Source: Pseudoalteromonas piratica
Lineage (GTDB): Bacteria; Pseudomonadota; Gammaproteobacteria; Enterobacterales; Alteromonadaceae
Length of the DNA stretch: 64,000 bases
Assembly: GCF_000788395.1 (NCBI RefSeq)
Contig: NZ_CP009888.1
Span: 1,880,001 to 1,944,000, forward strand
Direction: 5' to 3'
Shown: in pieces, positions 44,597 through 53,404 of the stretch
Layout of the letters: each line of letters opens with the position of its first letter
Position numbering within the stretch: the stretch's first letter is position 1
Translations under genes and position numbers: made by a program
Notes under the pieces: generated by a model
Told to the model about the DNA's origin: nothing
Databases searched by the model: none
Seen by the model: the letters and a program-made list of their open reading frames with translations, nothing else

Positions 44597-45457
44597 TTAG
44601 TTTGAATAGAGTGCTTTTGCATTATCACATGCAAGCTTTTGCCAAATAGAGTCGTTTTGACAAAGGGCTCTATAGTGTTGCCAAAGTGCGAGATAACTCG
44701 ATGCCATTAAACAGACAGGGAAATTACTGCCAAATAAGATACGTTCTTGCGAAAAGTTAGCAAATATAGCGTCAAATACCTTATTGCGGAAGGTGTCACT
44801 GAGATTGATTTCTTGCATCTCAAAGCCAGAATACTTGATATAAACATTCGGTAATTGCGAAAGCTGCTTTAACGCTCGTAACCAATTTGAATAATTGTAT
44901 GGAGTGACAAGTCCTGCGTGATTAAGCACAATGTCTAGATTAGGCTGTGCTTTAGCAAGTTCATATATACGTGTTGTATGTTGTAGTTCACTTATTTCAA
45001 ATTGGGCTTCAAAAATCAGTTTATTATGAGCTAAAAAGGCAAAATTTTGATTTACATTTTCAGAATGTAATCGAGCGGCATCACTTCCTTCCGTAATATC
45101 GCGAATGCCCACAAATGTTGAATAACTCAATAACGTATTTATTTGTTGCTTGAATAAAGAGGGCTCAACGTCAATCTGGTAATAGCCTATTGCACTGTGC
45201 TTTTTACCAATCTTACGCTCAAGAAAGGCGATTTCTTTTTCTGCTTGTTGGTTATTAAACCCAGCTTCAATATGTGTAAACTGAGAGAGAACAAACTCAT
45301 TATTTAAGTCTAGCTCTTCTTCTGAAAAGCTTTTTTGCAGCATGGCGATTTTCGGCCATGGGGGAAGGGCATTTTTGAGCCAAAAGTAATCACCTTCATC
45401 TAAATAAAATAGATGAAGGTGCGGGTCGTAAATCGTGCTATTGTGCTGTGTAGCCAC
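44597..45457 (-). CDS. Amidohydrolase-family TIM-barrel hydrolase
   Basis: A 286-residue metal-dependent hydrolase of the Amidohydro_2 group, which includes lactonases. YDPHLHLFYLD at residues 10-20 is the HxH metal motif; VLNHAGLV in the middle and ILFGSNFPVCL near the C-terminus are further hallmarks. The start is placed at GTG 45457, which puts the HxH motif near the N-terminus as is normal; a longer frame reaching 45529 exists. The gene overlaps the end of the SDR gene by 20 bp, so the two are translated together and may act in one catabolic route, possibly dehydrogenation to a lactone then hydrolysis (inference). Confidence 0.85.
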   Translation of the reverse strand: MATQHNSTIYDPHLHLFYLDEGDYFWLKNALPPWPKIAMLQKSFSEEELDLNNEFVLSQFTHIEAGFNNQQAEKEIAFLERKIGKKHSAIGYYQIDVEPSLFKQQINTLLSYSTFVGIRDITEGSDAARLHSENVNQNFAFLAHNKLIFEAQFEISELQHTTRIYELAKAQPNLDIVLNHAGLVTPYNYSNWLRALKQLSQLPNVYIKYSGFEMQEINLSDTFRNKVFDAIFANFSQERILFGSNFPVCLMASSYLALWQHYRALCQNDSIWQKLACDNAKALYSN

Positions 45458-46163
45458 CGTCAATAACCTGTAAACTTCCGGTAATAAAGCTGGCTTTATC
45501 ACTGACCAAAAAGCCGATGAAGTCAGCAACCTCTGTTGCTTTTCCTAAGCGATTCAATGGTTGTAAAGCTTCTTCTTCAGCGTGAATTTCAGCTTTATCG
45601 GCGCCGCTTTTTTCGCAATAGTTGTCTATTGCATAATGATAAAGAGGTGTTTCAATGGTACCAGGACACACTGCGTTTGCACGGATGTTGTGTGCAGCAT
45701 AATCGAGTGCCGTAGTGCGCGCTATTGAGGCGAGCGATGCCTTTGACAAGTTATATGCAAAGGAATTTTTCTTACCTATTAATGCTTGATCAGACGCGAC
45801 AAGTACAATTGCACCACCGTGCATTTTCATAAACGGCAATGCATGTTTGATAAGGCTATATGCGCCTTTTACGTTAAGCGCAAACAGCTCATCAAACATT
45901 TGTTCTGTGGTATTTTCGATATTCGCAGAAAGATGGCGTCCAGCATTCGAAACAAGGATATCAATTTGACCGTGTTTCTGACCAATAGTGGTTACTGCAT
46001 TGGCAACAGCATCGACATCGCTTACATCACAGTGAACATGTTGACCTGTCTCTGAAGGGGTAATATCCAAGTTATAAACAAGACACCCATCAGCTAATAG
46101 ACGCGCTACAGTCGCTTCGCCAATGCCTTTGCTCCCGCCTGTTACGATTGCAACTTTACTCAT
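45438..46163 (-). CDS. Short-chain dehydrogenase/reductase
   Basis: A 241-residue classical SDR. TGGSKGIG (about 8-15) binds the dinucleotide, LVSNAGRH is the NAG motif, and YNLSK is the catalytic YxxxK. PGTIETPLY is the usual C-terminal substrate-loop start, and the protein ends VIDGGYTAQ. The short acidic residue after beta-2 (NLDIT) suggests NAD rather than NADP. Substrate unknown; the overlap with the amidohydrolase gene suggests sugar or sugar-acid metabolism. Three bases separate it from slyD upstream. Confidence 0.9.
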   Translation of the reverse strand: MSKVAIVTGGSKGIGEATVARLLADGCLVYNLDITPSETGQHVHCDVSDVDAVANAVTTIGQKHGQIDILVSNAGRHLSANIENTTEQMFDELFALNVKGAYSLIKHALPFMKMHGGAIVLVASDQALIGKKNSFAYNLSKASLASIARTTALDYAAHNIRANAVCPGTIETPLYHYAIDNYCEKSGADKAEIHAEEEALQPLNRLGKATEVADFIGFLVSDKASFITGSLQVIDGGYTAQ

Positions 46164-46166
46164 TGA

Positions 46167-46646
46167 TTAGTGACCACAACCGCCAGCGCCGTGCACGTGA
46201 CCGTGAGATAATTCTTCGCTTGTTGCAGCACGAACTGACACAACTTCAACATCAAATTTCAAGTCTTTACCGGCAAAAGGGTGGTTCAAATCGCAATCGG
46301 CATTGAAGCGGCCTACTTTAATAATAGTAACTTGGCGTTGACCTTGGTCGGTGTGCACTAATGCTGTCATGCCAGGCTTCCACACTTTTGCACCTTGTAA
46401 GTGCTTAAGAGGAATACGTTGCACCGCATTATCATGACGCGGACCATATGCATCTTTCGCTTCAAGTTCTACACTAAAACTATCGTCAGCTGACTTATTA
46501 TCTAGCGCTTTTTCTAGACCTGGTAACATACTCTCATGGCCGTGAAGGTAGGCTAATGGCGCACCATCTTTGCTTGATTCTAACTGGTTTTCACCTTCAA
46601 AAACGGTGTAGTGGAATTCTACAACGGTATCTTTTGCGATTTGCAT
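46167..46646 (-). CDS. slyD: FKBP-type peptidyl-prolyl isomerase SlyD
   Basis: Prolyl isomerase and metallochaperone. The 159-residue protein has the FKBP segments VEFHYTVFEGENQLESS, LPGLEKALDNKSADDSF, the insert-in-flap domain (about 70-125) and a short metal-binding tail SHGHVHGAGGCGH (4 His, 1 Cys), shorter than the E. coli tail. It reads into the SDR-amidohydrolase pair with a 3-base gap. Confidence 0.92.
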   Translation of the reverse strand: MQIAKDTVVEFHYTVFEGENQLESSKDGAPLAYLHGHESMLPGLEKALDNKSADDSFSVELEAKDAYGPRHDNAVQRIPLKHLQGAKVWKPGMTALVHTDQGQRQVTIIKVGRFNADCDLNHPFAGKDLKFDVEVVSVRAATSEELSHGHVHGAGGCGH

Positions 46647-46706
46647 AACAATCCTAACATTAACAATTTTTTGCAGTATATCTGAAATCGATTTAAGACG
46701 CGAAAA

Positions 46707-48059
46707 TCAATTGTTTAAAGAAGCAGTATTGGTTAACGAAAAATAGGGAATTTGCTGGGCGATATCCGTCACAACCTCGCTTTGGCCATGTGCTTTTTTG
46801 GATTGGGTTATTTTAATGTTCAGTGTTTGGCCGGGCTTAATAATACTCGTGTGATTAAGGTTATTCCAACTACGTACTTGCTTTACAGTAACATCAAAAA
46901 GGGTGGCAACATGCCAAAGGGAATCACTTGGTTTAACTGTGTAGGTTAACTCAAGTGTTTCAAGCTCGGGCTTAACGCGTTTAATGTAACGGCTTATTGC
47001 ATACTCCCTTACCAGCGTGGGCATGCTTTTACTGCTTGCAGGTAATATTATCTCTTGGCCAATGAGTAAAGTATCATTTGAAAGTCGATTTAACGATTTC
47101 AGTTTTGCAATCGATGTATTACTTAATTTAGCTAAACGATAAAGTGAGTCACCCTTTTTCACTTTATAACCTTTGGCACCCATGCTGCTGAATATTAAGA
47201 CTTGTTCTAAGGTGGTGGCAAGTTTATTAGGTAACAACAGATGATACGGTCCTGTAGGTGCACTTTTATCAGCAATGTAGGCGTGATTAAACTTCAGAAT
47301 TTCAGTATTTGGGATTTTCAGTAACTCCGCAATTACTAAAATCGAGAAAGGCTGTTCTATATCAACAACGCGGGTCACTGCTTTGTTTTCAATTGCTGTA
47401 AAAAATCGCGGTCGCGTTTTAACCAGTTTGTCTAAGGCTAATAGTTTAGGCACATATTCTTTGGTTTCTTTCGGTAATGTTAAATGCCAAAAACTGATAG
47501 GTTGTTTGTTGCGTTTATTCTGAGCTATGGCTTGTTTGATTTTTCCTTCACCGGCATTGTAAGCAGCCAATGCTAACAACCAGTCTTGATTAAAGGTGAC
47601 GTATAGATGCTGTAAATAGTTTAATGCGGCCTGAGTTGATAGTACTAAGTCATAGCGCCCATCATAATGGTCGTTTATTGGCACATTATAATGCGCTGCC
47701 ACAACAGGCATTAATTGCCATATGCCTGCCGCACCGCGATGCGATGTGGTCATTTTGTATTGGCTTTCCACAATTGGCAATAATGCAAGTTCAAGGGGCA
47801 TTTTCCGTTTTTTCAGTTCTGTAACAATGTAATGAAAATAAGGCTTAGCTCTGAGCGATATATCATCTGCATAAAATGACTGGCTTAAGTACCATTTTAA
47901 TTTTTCTTCTATGAGTGGGTGTTGTTGATAGGGTAATTGCTGATTATTTGCAATTGTCAGCCAAAGATTTGTTTTGATTGATGCAGCAAACACATTTGTA
48001 CTTAGACACAATACAAGAATCGCGGTAAATACGAGCTTCGTGGTGCACCTTATAATCAT
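46707..48059 (-). CDS. MltD-like lytic transglycosylase with two LysM repeats
   Basis: A 450-residue paralogue of MltD. A cleavable Sec signal (about 1-25, after VFA) replaces the lipoprotein signal, so it is probably free in the periplasm. The SLT domain (about 65-185) has ALLPIVES with the catalytic Glu, AGIWQLMP and AAYNAGEGKI. Two LysM repeats follow (about 300-345, YKVKKGDSLYRLAKL; and 375-420, YTVKPSDSLWHVATL). It is monocistronic. Confidence 0.9.
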   Translation of the reverse strand: MIIRCTTKLVFTAILVLCLSTNVFAASIKTNLWLTIANNQQLPYQQHPLIEEKLKWYLSQSFYADDISLRAKPYFHYIVTELKKRKMPLELALLPIVESQYKMTTSHRGAAGIWQLMPVVAAHYNVPINDHYDGRYDLVLSTQAALNYLQHLYVTFNQDWLLALAAYNAGEGKIKQAIAQNKRNKQPISFWHLTLPKETKEYVPKLLALDKLVKTRPRFFTAIENKAVTRVVDIEQPFSILVIAELLKIPNTEILKFNHAYIADKSAPTGPYHLLLPNKLATTLEQVLIFSSMGAKGYKVKKGDSLYRLAKLSNTSIAKLKSLNRLSNDTLLIGQEIILPASSKSMPTLVREYAISRYIKRVKPELETLELTYTVKPSDSLWHVATLFDVTVKQVRSWNNLNHTSIIKPGQTLNIKITQSKKAHGQSEVVTDIAQQIPYFSLTNTASLNN

Positions 48060-48166
48060 AAAAACGAACCTTATCTTAACCTTTAATAAAAGCGTATTTA
48101 GATAAGTGTAGTAAATAAAAAAGTATCAGAAATGACAGAAATGCAAAAAGTTGCTAACGTTTGGAT

Positions 48167-48535
48167 TTAAAAGAAATTAAAAAAACTTGTTAAAGAATAA
48201 GGGCTTGTTGCAAACACAAAGGGTAAGGCTATAAAAATCAAGGCCATAATTAAATAGCTAGAAACACGCATCACACTAATTTTTTGCAGTTGTAAAAGAG
48301 AGAGCCCACCAACAATACCGCCAGCAACAAGGCAACTTCCCCATAACTGAACTTGGATAACAGTCACTGAGTTTTGGCTGTTCAATAATTGGCAAATCAT
48401 TACCGCATCAACAATCAAAATGACAAAAAAAACAAAACTAATTACTAATAGTTTAATGCCAAATAGTTGTGATGTTTGCATAGCCAGCGTGATGTTTGCA
48501 AAATTAAGTGACACATTAATATCGCAATAGGTCAA
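48167..48535 (-). CDS. Small integral membrane protein, unknown
   Basis: A 122-residue protein with about three predicted membrane helices (28-50, 65-80, 92-112). No family recognised. The start is uncertain: TTG at 48535 has a weak GGA upstream; an ATG at 48481 would give 104 residues but lacks a ribosome binding site. It lies between the MltD-like gene and the zapA region on the same strand. Confidence 0.45.
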   Translation of the reverse strand: MTYCDINVSLNFANITLAMQTSQLFGIKLLVISFVFFVILIVDAVMICQLLNSQNSVTVIQVQLWGSCLVAGGIVGGLSLLQLQKISVMRVSSYLIMALIFIALPFVFATSPYSLTSFFNFF

Positions 48536-48654
48536 TAATTTCCAGAAAATTCTGAGTTTTAGGCTGAGTAATTGGAAATAATTTACAGCGATTGATTAGT
48601 TTAAGTGTTGAGCAAATTTGTTTAGTTGAGTTCAAATTTGCATTATAACTCACG

Positions 48655-48717
48655 CAAAAAAAGCGTTTAATCCATCAGTAGATGAGTCCAATCTTGGCTC
48701 TGAAGCAATTAAACGCT
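48655..48717 (-). ncRNA. Structured terminator or small RNA behind zapA
   Basis: On the minus strand a 10-bp stem AGCGTTTAAT/ATTAAACGCT (48717-48708 and 48671-48662) is followed by T7. The 36-base interior holds GAGCCAA/TTGG-CTC and a small ATC/GAT hairpin, so the whole is a three-way junction rather than a simple terminator. It lies 18 bp past the zapA stop, where E. coli has 6S RNA; it does not look like 6S RNA (too short, no central bubble). Confidence 0.5.
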
Positions 48718-48734
48718 ATTGCGTATTGAAAAAG

Positions 48735-49010
48735 TTATTTTGATGCCAGTAATAATTTACTGATCAGAGTGTTAAGTTGCTGAGCATGCTCAGATTCTGA
48801 ACTTAATAATTGATGACATAAATTTAACGCTACCATAAGCAACACTTTATCTTCACTTTTAGTATGTGCACGCTGTTTAAATTCATTTAACTCAGTGTTT
48901 AATCTATGTGCTGCAGCTAGCAAGTCATCTTCTTTGCCTTTAGGGCAAGCAACCATGTGTTGCTTGCCAAGTAGGGTAATTGCGAGTCCGCGATTATCAC
49001 CTTCTGCCAT
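48735..49010 (-). CDS. zapA: Cell division protein ZapA
   Basis: Bundles FtsZ filaments. The 91-residue protein has LLGKQHMVACPKGKEDDLLAAAHRLN (globular head) then a C-terminal coiled coil (about 45-90) with KVLLMVALNLCHQLL. Three bases downstream of the coiled-coil partner gene. Confidence 0.92.
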   Translation of the reverse strand: MAEGDNRGLAITLLGKQHMVACPKGKEDDLLAAAHRLNTELNEFKQRAHTKSEDKVLLMVALNLCHQLLSSESEHAQQLNTLISKLLLASK

Positions 49011-49013
49011 AAA

Positions 49014-49238
49014 TTAACTTGCCGCTTGATTGAGCTTTGATACAAGTTCATTTAATGATGCATGTTGCGAGTTTGTTGATTCTTCTAACTCCATTAATTC
49101 AAGCTGAGCTGTTTCCAGTTCGTCTTTAGTTTTGGCTAACGCCTGTTCAAGATAATGTTTTTCGTCTTTGAGTGTTTGGTTTTGTGAAATTAACTGATCA
49201 ACTAACGTATGTAGCGTAGAGTATAAATTGTCGCTCAT
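49014..49238 (-). CDS. Coiled-coil protein, ZapB-like (TIGR02449-like)
   Basis: A 74-residue protein predicted to be almost wholly coiled coil (about 8-70), rich in Gln, Glu and Leu. It matches the short TIGR02449-type proteins found directly upstream of zapA in many gammaproteobacteria, and resembles ZapB in length and character. Co-transcription with zapA suggests a divisome role, which is inference. Confidence 0.8.
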   Translation of the reverse strand: MSDNLYSTLHTLVDQLISQNQTLKDEKHYLEQALAKTKDELETAQLELMELEESTNSQHASLNELVSKLNQAAS

Positions 49239-49408
49239 AATAGCACGCCTTTATAAAAGAAAAGATATGACATAAATATGGGTTTTTGATGACAATACCA
49301 AGACTAAGTTCAGGTTAATTTGGCAAAAACGAATCAACCGAACAATTTCTGTCCATACTTAGCTTTGAAAATGGGTATAATGACGGAAAATTTCATATAG
49401 GGCTGTTT

Positions 49409-50257
49409 ATGCTGAGCTATCGCCACTCGTTTCATGCGGGAAATCCTGCAGATGTAATAAAACATTTGGTATTAATTGAAACGATCTCTTACCTAACTAA
49501 AAAAGACAAACCGCTTGAATATATTGATACGCACTCTGGTGTTGGCGTTTATCGCTTGGCCACAGCTGAAGCGCAAAAAACACAAGAATACCTAGAGGGC
49601 ATCGCAAAGTTATGGCAGTACCAAGGTGATAATGATGCAATCAAGCGATATGTAGCCAAAGTAAAACAGTTTAATCAGGGCGAACTTGAGATTTATCCTG
49701 GTTCACCTATGGTAGCTGATAGCCTGTTACGTGAAAACGACAAGCGTTGGTTGTTTGAATTGCACCCAAAAGATAGCGAGAGCCTAAAACATAATATGGC
49801 GGAGCTAAGCCGTCGTCGCAAACAGACCTTTGTAAGAAAAGAGAATGGCTTTAAAGGGGTGCTTGGTCTTTTACCACCACAGGCAAAACGAGGTTGTGTC
49901 TTAATTGATCCCCCTTATGAAATCAAATCAGATTACGAACAAGTTGTTAAAACAGTCAAAAAAGCAGTTGAGAGATTTAATAGCGGCACCATTATGATTT
50001 GGTACCCTGTTGTGTCACGAGAGCGCATAGATGCCATGGAGGCAGGGTTAATTGCTTCGGGCATCCGTAATATTCAATTATTTGAATTAGCAACCCAGGC
50101 TGATACTGATGAGCATGGTATGACTGCATCTGGCATGATAGTAATAAATCCGCCATGGACATTGAAACAAACGATGGATGAATGTTTACCTGAACTCGTA
50201 TCATTATTGTCAAGCGAAGGTGGTTTTTACCGAAGCGAACAGTTAGTAGAAGAATAA
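49409..50257 (+). CDS. rlmJ: 23S rRNA (adenine-2030-N6)-methyltransferase RlmJ
   Basis: Methylates A2030 of 23S rRNA. The 282 residues match E. coli RlmJ (280). MLSYRHSFHAGNPADVIKH is the family's N-terminal signature; YIDTHSGVGVY is the SAM site and LIDPPYE the DPPY catalytic motif of N6-adenine methyltransferases. Monocistronic with a strong terminator. Confidence 0.97.
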   Translation: MLSYRHSFHAGNPADVIKHLVLIETISYLTKKDKPLEYIDTHSGVGVYRLATAEAQKTQEYLEGIAKLWQYQGDNDAIKRYVAKVKQFNQGELEIYPGSPMVADSLLRENDKRWLFELHPKDSESLKHNMAELSRRRKQTFVRKENGFKGVLGLLPPQAKRGCVLIDPPYEIKSDYEQVVKTVKKAVERFNSGTIMIWYPVVSRERIDAMEAGLIASGIRNIQLFELATQADTDEHGMTASGMIVINPPWTLKQTMDECLPELVSLLSSEGGFYRSEQLVEE

Positions 50258-50260
50258 AGG

Positions 50261-50283
50261 AAAGCCGCTCTGAGAGCGGCTTT
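50261..50283. terminator. Bidirectional terminator, rlmJ / lipoprotein gene
   Basis: AAAGCCGCTC, TGA, GAGCGGCTTT: a perfect 10-bp stem with a short loop, able to work on both strands. Confidence 0.8.
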
Positions 50284-50303
50284 ATCATTTTAATTGCGGG
50301 GTG

Positions 50304-51089
50304 TTAATTAAAATAAACTGCTTTAAAGTGGGCAACTTGGTTTTTTGATTCATCGAATAACTGTAATGTTTCACCTTGGATTTTGTATTCAAAGGTATCA
50401 TTAAGTGCTTGATGCATCTTCATTTCTAAGTCATTAGCAGTGCCATGACACATCATCATTGTGGATGCCATGCCGTTAAAACGAAGACCGAATTGTTTCG
50501 AAGTGTAGCCGCCCATAAAATTATTACAACCAGCAAAGCCTTTCACCTTACCGTCGGCTTTTAATTGCACAAATAATTCACGTGCTCCTTCAGGCGTATT
50601 AACTTGCTCACCATTAAGCGTTATTGCTTTCCAATAGGTATTGGTTAAAGGGACATTCGGTTTTACCGATGGCATGATTTTAGTCATTTTTACCTTTAAA
50701 GGGGTATCAGAGTTCGCGAAAGGGCTATTAGATTGCGTTGAGCTATAAAGTAACTTACCGTCTTTTCGAATTTGTGCACGTACATTGTAGCGCATGTTTT
50801 CTTTGATTAATGCGTTATCATAATCAAGTGAAACTTGATATGGTGGAGCACTGTTTAGTGTAATTACCTTACTGCTAATCACTGTTGAGGCAACGTCCAT
50901 TTTAGATACATCTTCAAGTGTCACTGTTAATTCAGAATTAGCAGGCAGCATGCTGCGATCTAAGTAGTACACTTCTGTTTGTAATGTACTCATCACTTTT
51001 TCTTCTGGTGCTGTTTGGCAGCCTAATAATGTGACAGAGGCAGTTGCCATCAATGAACATAAAAGCAATGGCTTGGCAAAACGATTCAT
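50304..51089 (-). CDS. YbaY-META domain lipoprotein
   Basis: A 261-residue lipoprotein with signal ending LLGC (lipidated Cys near 24). Residues about 36-140 form a YbaY-like beta domain (VYYLDRSMLPANSELTVTLEDVS), and about 148-260 a META/HslJ-like domain (LTNTYWKAITLNGEQV, GFAGCNNFMGGY, MMMCHGTANDLE, LQLFDE). The two-domain build is common in marine gammaproteobacteria. Function is not established; HslJ-type META proteins are linked to novobiocin tolerance and heat response in E. coli. Confidence 0.88.
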   Translation of the reverse strand: MNRFAKPLLLCSLMATASVTLLGCQTAPEEKVMSTLQTEVYYLDRSMLPANSELTVTLEDVSKMDVASTVISSKVITLNSAPPYQVSLDYDNALIKENMRYNVRAQIRKDGKLLYSSTQSNSPFANSDTPLKVKMTKIMPSVKPNVPLTNTYWKAITLNGEQVNTPEGARELFVQLKADGKVKGFAGCNNFMGGYTSKQFGLRFNGMASTMMMCHGTANDLEMKMHQALNDTFEYKIQGETLQLFDESKNQVAHFKAVYFN

Positions 51090-51255
51090 AGTAGTTCCTT
51101 TATTTTGAGTGATTGCGAAAGTATTTAACGTGACAGCAAGTTTACGCTCTGTTTATTAACTTACGCTTAATTTAAATTAAAATCACTTATTGTTAGAAAA
51201 GGAAGCGAGTTGGGATGCTTGAAACTAGTGTGAATGGTATTTTAGTAAAATTAAG

Positions 51256-51281
51256 TAAAAAGCCAGCATTTAGCTGGCTTT
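51256..51281 (-). terminator. Terminator of the ybeD-lipB-lipA unit
   Basis: GCCAGC and GCTGGC around ATTTA, with T5 on the minus strand, 12 bp past the lipA stop. Confidence 0.85.
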
Positions 51282-51292
51282 TATTAACGTGA

Positions 51293-52258
51293 TTATTTCA
51301 CTTCTTTGCCTGCTGCTTGTAAGTCTGCATGGTAGCTTGAACGAACAAATGGGCCACATGCTGCATGACTAAAGCCAATCTCATCGGCATAGTCTTTTAG
51401 TGCATCAAACTCTGCTGGTGGCACGTAACGTTTTACTGGTAAGTGGTGCTTTGACGGTTGCAAATACTGACCAACAGTTAACATGTCAACGTTATGTTCG
51501 CGTAAATCGCGCAGTACTTCTTCAATTTCACTGATTTCTTCACCTAAGCCAACCATTAAGCCAGACTTAGTTTTTACATTTGGGTGCGCTTCTTTAAAGC
51601 GACGCAGTAATTCCAATGACCACTTGTAATCCGCACCAGGGCGCGCAAGTTTATAAAGGCGAGGTGCAGTTTCTAAGTTGTGATTAAATACATCAGGTGG
51701 TGTATCAATTAAAATCTCGAGGGCTTTTTCCATGCGACCACGGAAATCCGGCACTAAAATTTCAATGGTGATGCCAGGATTGTGCTTACGAATTTCACGA
51801 ATACAATCAGCGAAGTGTTGTGCTCCACCGTCACGTAAATCATCACGGTCAACTGAGGTGATAACAACGTAGCTTAGCTTCATATCTTTGATAGTAAGCG
51901 CCAGTTTTTCTGGTTCTTCAGCATCCGGTTTTAATGGACGACCGTGTGCCACGTCGCAAAATGGACAACGACGAGTACAAATTGCACCCAGAATCATAAA
52001 TGTTGCTGTGCCGTGGTTAAAACACTCTGAAAGGTTAGGGCATGATGCTTCTTCACACACAGAGTGAAGGCCATGTTTACGCATGGCGCTTTTAATACCA
52101 TCGATGCGCTCGCTTGATTTAGGCAGGCGGATCTTCAGCCATTCAGGCTTACGTAGCATTTCTTCTTTTTCAGTTGGCATTACCTTGACGGGGATAAGTG
52201 CCATTTTTTCAGCATCACGGAGTTTAACACCCGGTTGCATTTTTACAGGTTTAGTCAT
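51293..52258 (-). CDS. lipA: Lipoyl synthase LipA
   Basis: Radical-SAM enzyme inserting two sulfurs into octanoyl groups on lipoyl domains. The 321-residue protein carries the auxiliary cluster motif [12 protein letters not shown] (about 70-81) and the radical-[12 protein letters not shown] (about 96-104), plus the C-terminal SSY motif (VRSSYHAD). Third gene of ybeD-lipB-lipA; 3 bp from lipB. Confidence 0.98.
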   Translation of the reverse strand: MTKPVKMQPGVKLRDAEKMALIPVKVMPTEKEEMLRKPEWLKIRLPKSSERIDGIKSAMRKHGLHSVCEEASCPNLSECFNHGTATFMILGAICTRRCPFCDVAHGRPLKPDAEEPEKLALTIKDMKLSYVVITSVDRDDLRDGGAQHFADCIREIRKHNPGITIEILVPDFRGRMEKALEILIDTPPDVFNHNLETAPRLYKLARPGADYKWSLELLRRFKEAHPNVKTKSGLMVGLGEEISEIEEVLRDLREHNVDMLTVGQYLQPSKHHLPVKRYVPPAEFDALKDYADEIGFSHAACGPFVRSSYHADLQAAGKEVK

Positions 52259-52261
52259 TGA

Positions 52262-52900
52262 TTAAAAACCTACTACTTGCTCATATTCAGTATTACCTAG
52301 TCGCTTGACTAAGTGCTTAACCAGCCCATCTGACGCTTCTGCAAGCGTTTGCGGACCATTTATCTGTTTGGTTTGAAGCATTTCCATGCCGGCATAACCG
52401 CATGGATTGATACGTAAGAAAGGTTCCATATCCATATCAATGTTTAATGCAAGACCATGAAAAGAACAACCGCGTCTCACACGAAGACCTAGTGAGGCGA
52501 TTTTTTTGTCATCTACATAAACGCCTGGGGCATCCGCTTTCGCATAGGCATTTATACCAAAGTCTTTCAGTGTATCGATTACTGTTTCTTCAAGCCACGT
52601 AACTAATTCACGCACGCCAATTTTCAGCCGACGCAAATTAAACAGTACATACAGTACTTGTTGACCGGGGCCGTGATAGGTAACTTGTCCACCACGATCA
52701 ACTTTAACCACCGGAATATCGCCAGTCATTAATAAGTGTTCTTCTTTACCTGCTTGGCCTTGTGTAAACACTGGGTTGTGTTCCACTAACCAAATCTCAT
52801 CAGCAGCCTCATCGTCACGGGTATCTGTGTAGTGTTGCATTGCTTGCCATACAGGTTCGTAATCTTGACGGTTAAGCTGGCGAACGATCAATTTAGGCAT
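52262..52900 (-). CDS. lipB: Octanoyltransferase LipB
   Basis: Transfers octanoyl from ACP to lipoyl domains. In 212 residues: [10 protein letters not shown], the [12 protein letters not shown] loop, [12 protein letters not shown], and the catalytic cysteine in INPCGYAGM, with the catalytic lysine in DDKKIASLG. Between ybeD (11 bp) and lipA. Confidence 0.97.
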   Translation of the reverse strand: MPKLIVRQLNRQDYEPVWQAMQHYTDTRDDEAADEIWLVEHNPVFTQGQAGKEEHLLMTGDIPVVKVDRGGQVTYHGPGQQVLYVLFNLRRLKIGVRELVTWLEETVIDTLKDFGINAYAKADAPGVYVDDKKIASLGLRVRRGCSFHGLALNIDMDMEPFLRINPCGYAGMEMLQTKQINGPQTLAEASDGLVKHLVKRLGNTEYEQVVGF

Positions 52901-52911
52901 GTGTGTTGGCC

Positions 52912-53190
52912 TTATAGTACGTAGCGTACGTCTGCAATTGAGCCAAGCTCAGTATAAATTGATTCGATGTGTTCTTTGCTAGTGACGGTTGCAACCAGAC
53001 TTACCGACTCATAGTTTCCTTTACTGCTCGCTTTGGTTTTTGGAGCGTAGTCGCCAGGGGCTAATTTTTGCATCACAGCTAAAACTTGCGAAGTTAGGTC
53101 GACGTTTGCAAGACCCATTACCTTAAAAGTAAAGGGACAAGGAAACTCTAAAAACTCGTCAAATTTTGTATTTTTAACTGGATTAACCAC
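52912..53190 (-). CDS. ybeD: YbeD-like DUF493 protein
   Basis: A 92-residue ACT-like small protein (DUF493) with [31 protein letters not shown] and VRYVL. Function is not established, but it is regularly encoded between dacA and lipB. First gene of the lipoate unit here. Confidence 0.93.
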   Translation of the reverse strand: MVNPVKNTKFDEFLEFPCPFTFKVMGLANVDLTSQVLAVMQKLAPGDYAPKTKASSKGNYESVSLVATVTSKEHIESIYTELGSIADVRYVL

Positions 53191-53363
53191 ATTTCACCTC
53201 AGTAACTATAGGGTTATTACGACCATTTAGCTGGTCATAAGAAAATGCCCGCTAGTCTAACATAAATTCAAAAAAACGCTTATTAATAATGTTTATCTGT
53301 GTTTAAGCACTTGTTTATCTTTTTAGGTATTTTAGACCATGAAAAGCAGTTGCTAGAATTCAC

Positions 53364-53391
53364 AAAAAAAGCGCCAATTGGCGCTTTTTTT
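53364..53391 (-). terminator. Terminator of dacA
   Basis: A 16-base palindrome AGCGCCAA/TTGGCGCT flanked by A7 and T7; 14 bp past the dacA stop. It separates the dacA-side transcript from the lipoate unit. Confidence 0.88.
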
Positions 53392-53404
53392 CGAGTTTGA
53401 AGGA

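Noticed and set aside
48536..48734. 6S RNA gene behind zapA
   Set aside because: The region is about 200 bases but lacks the long irregular hairpin with a central bubble; only the compact three-way junction was seen.
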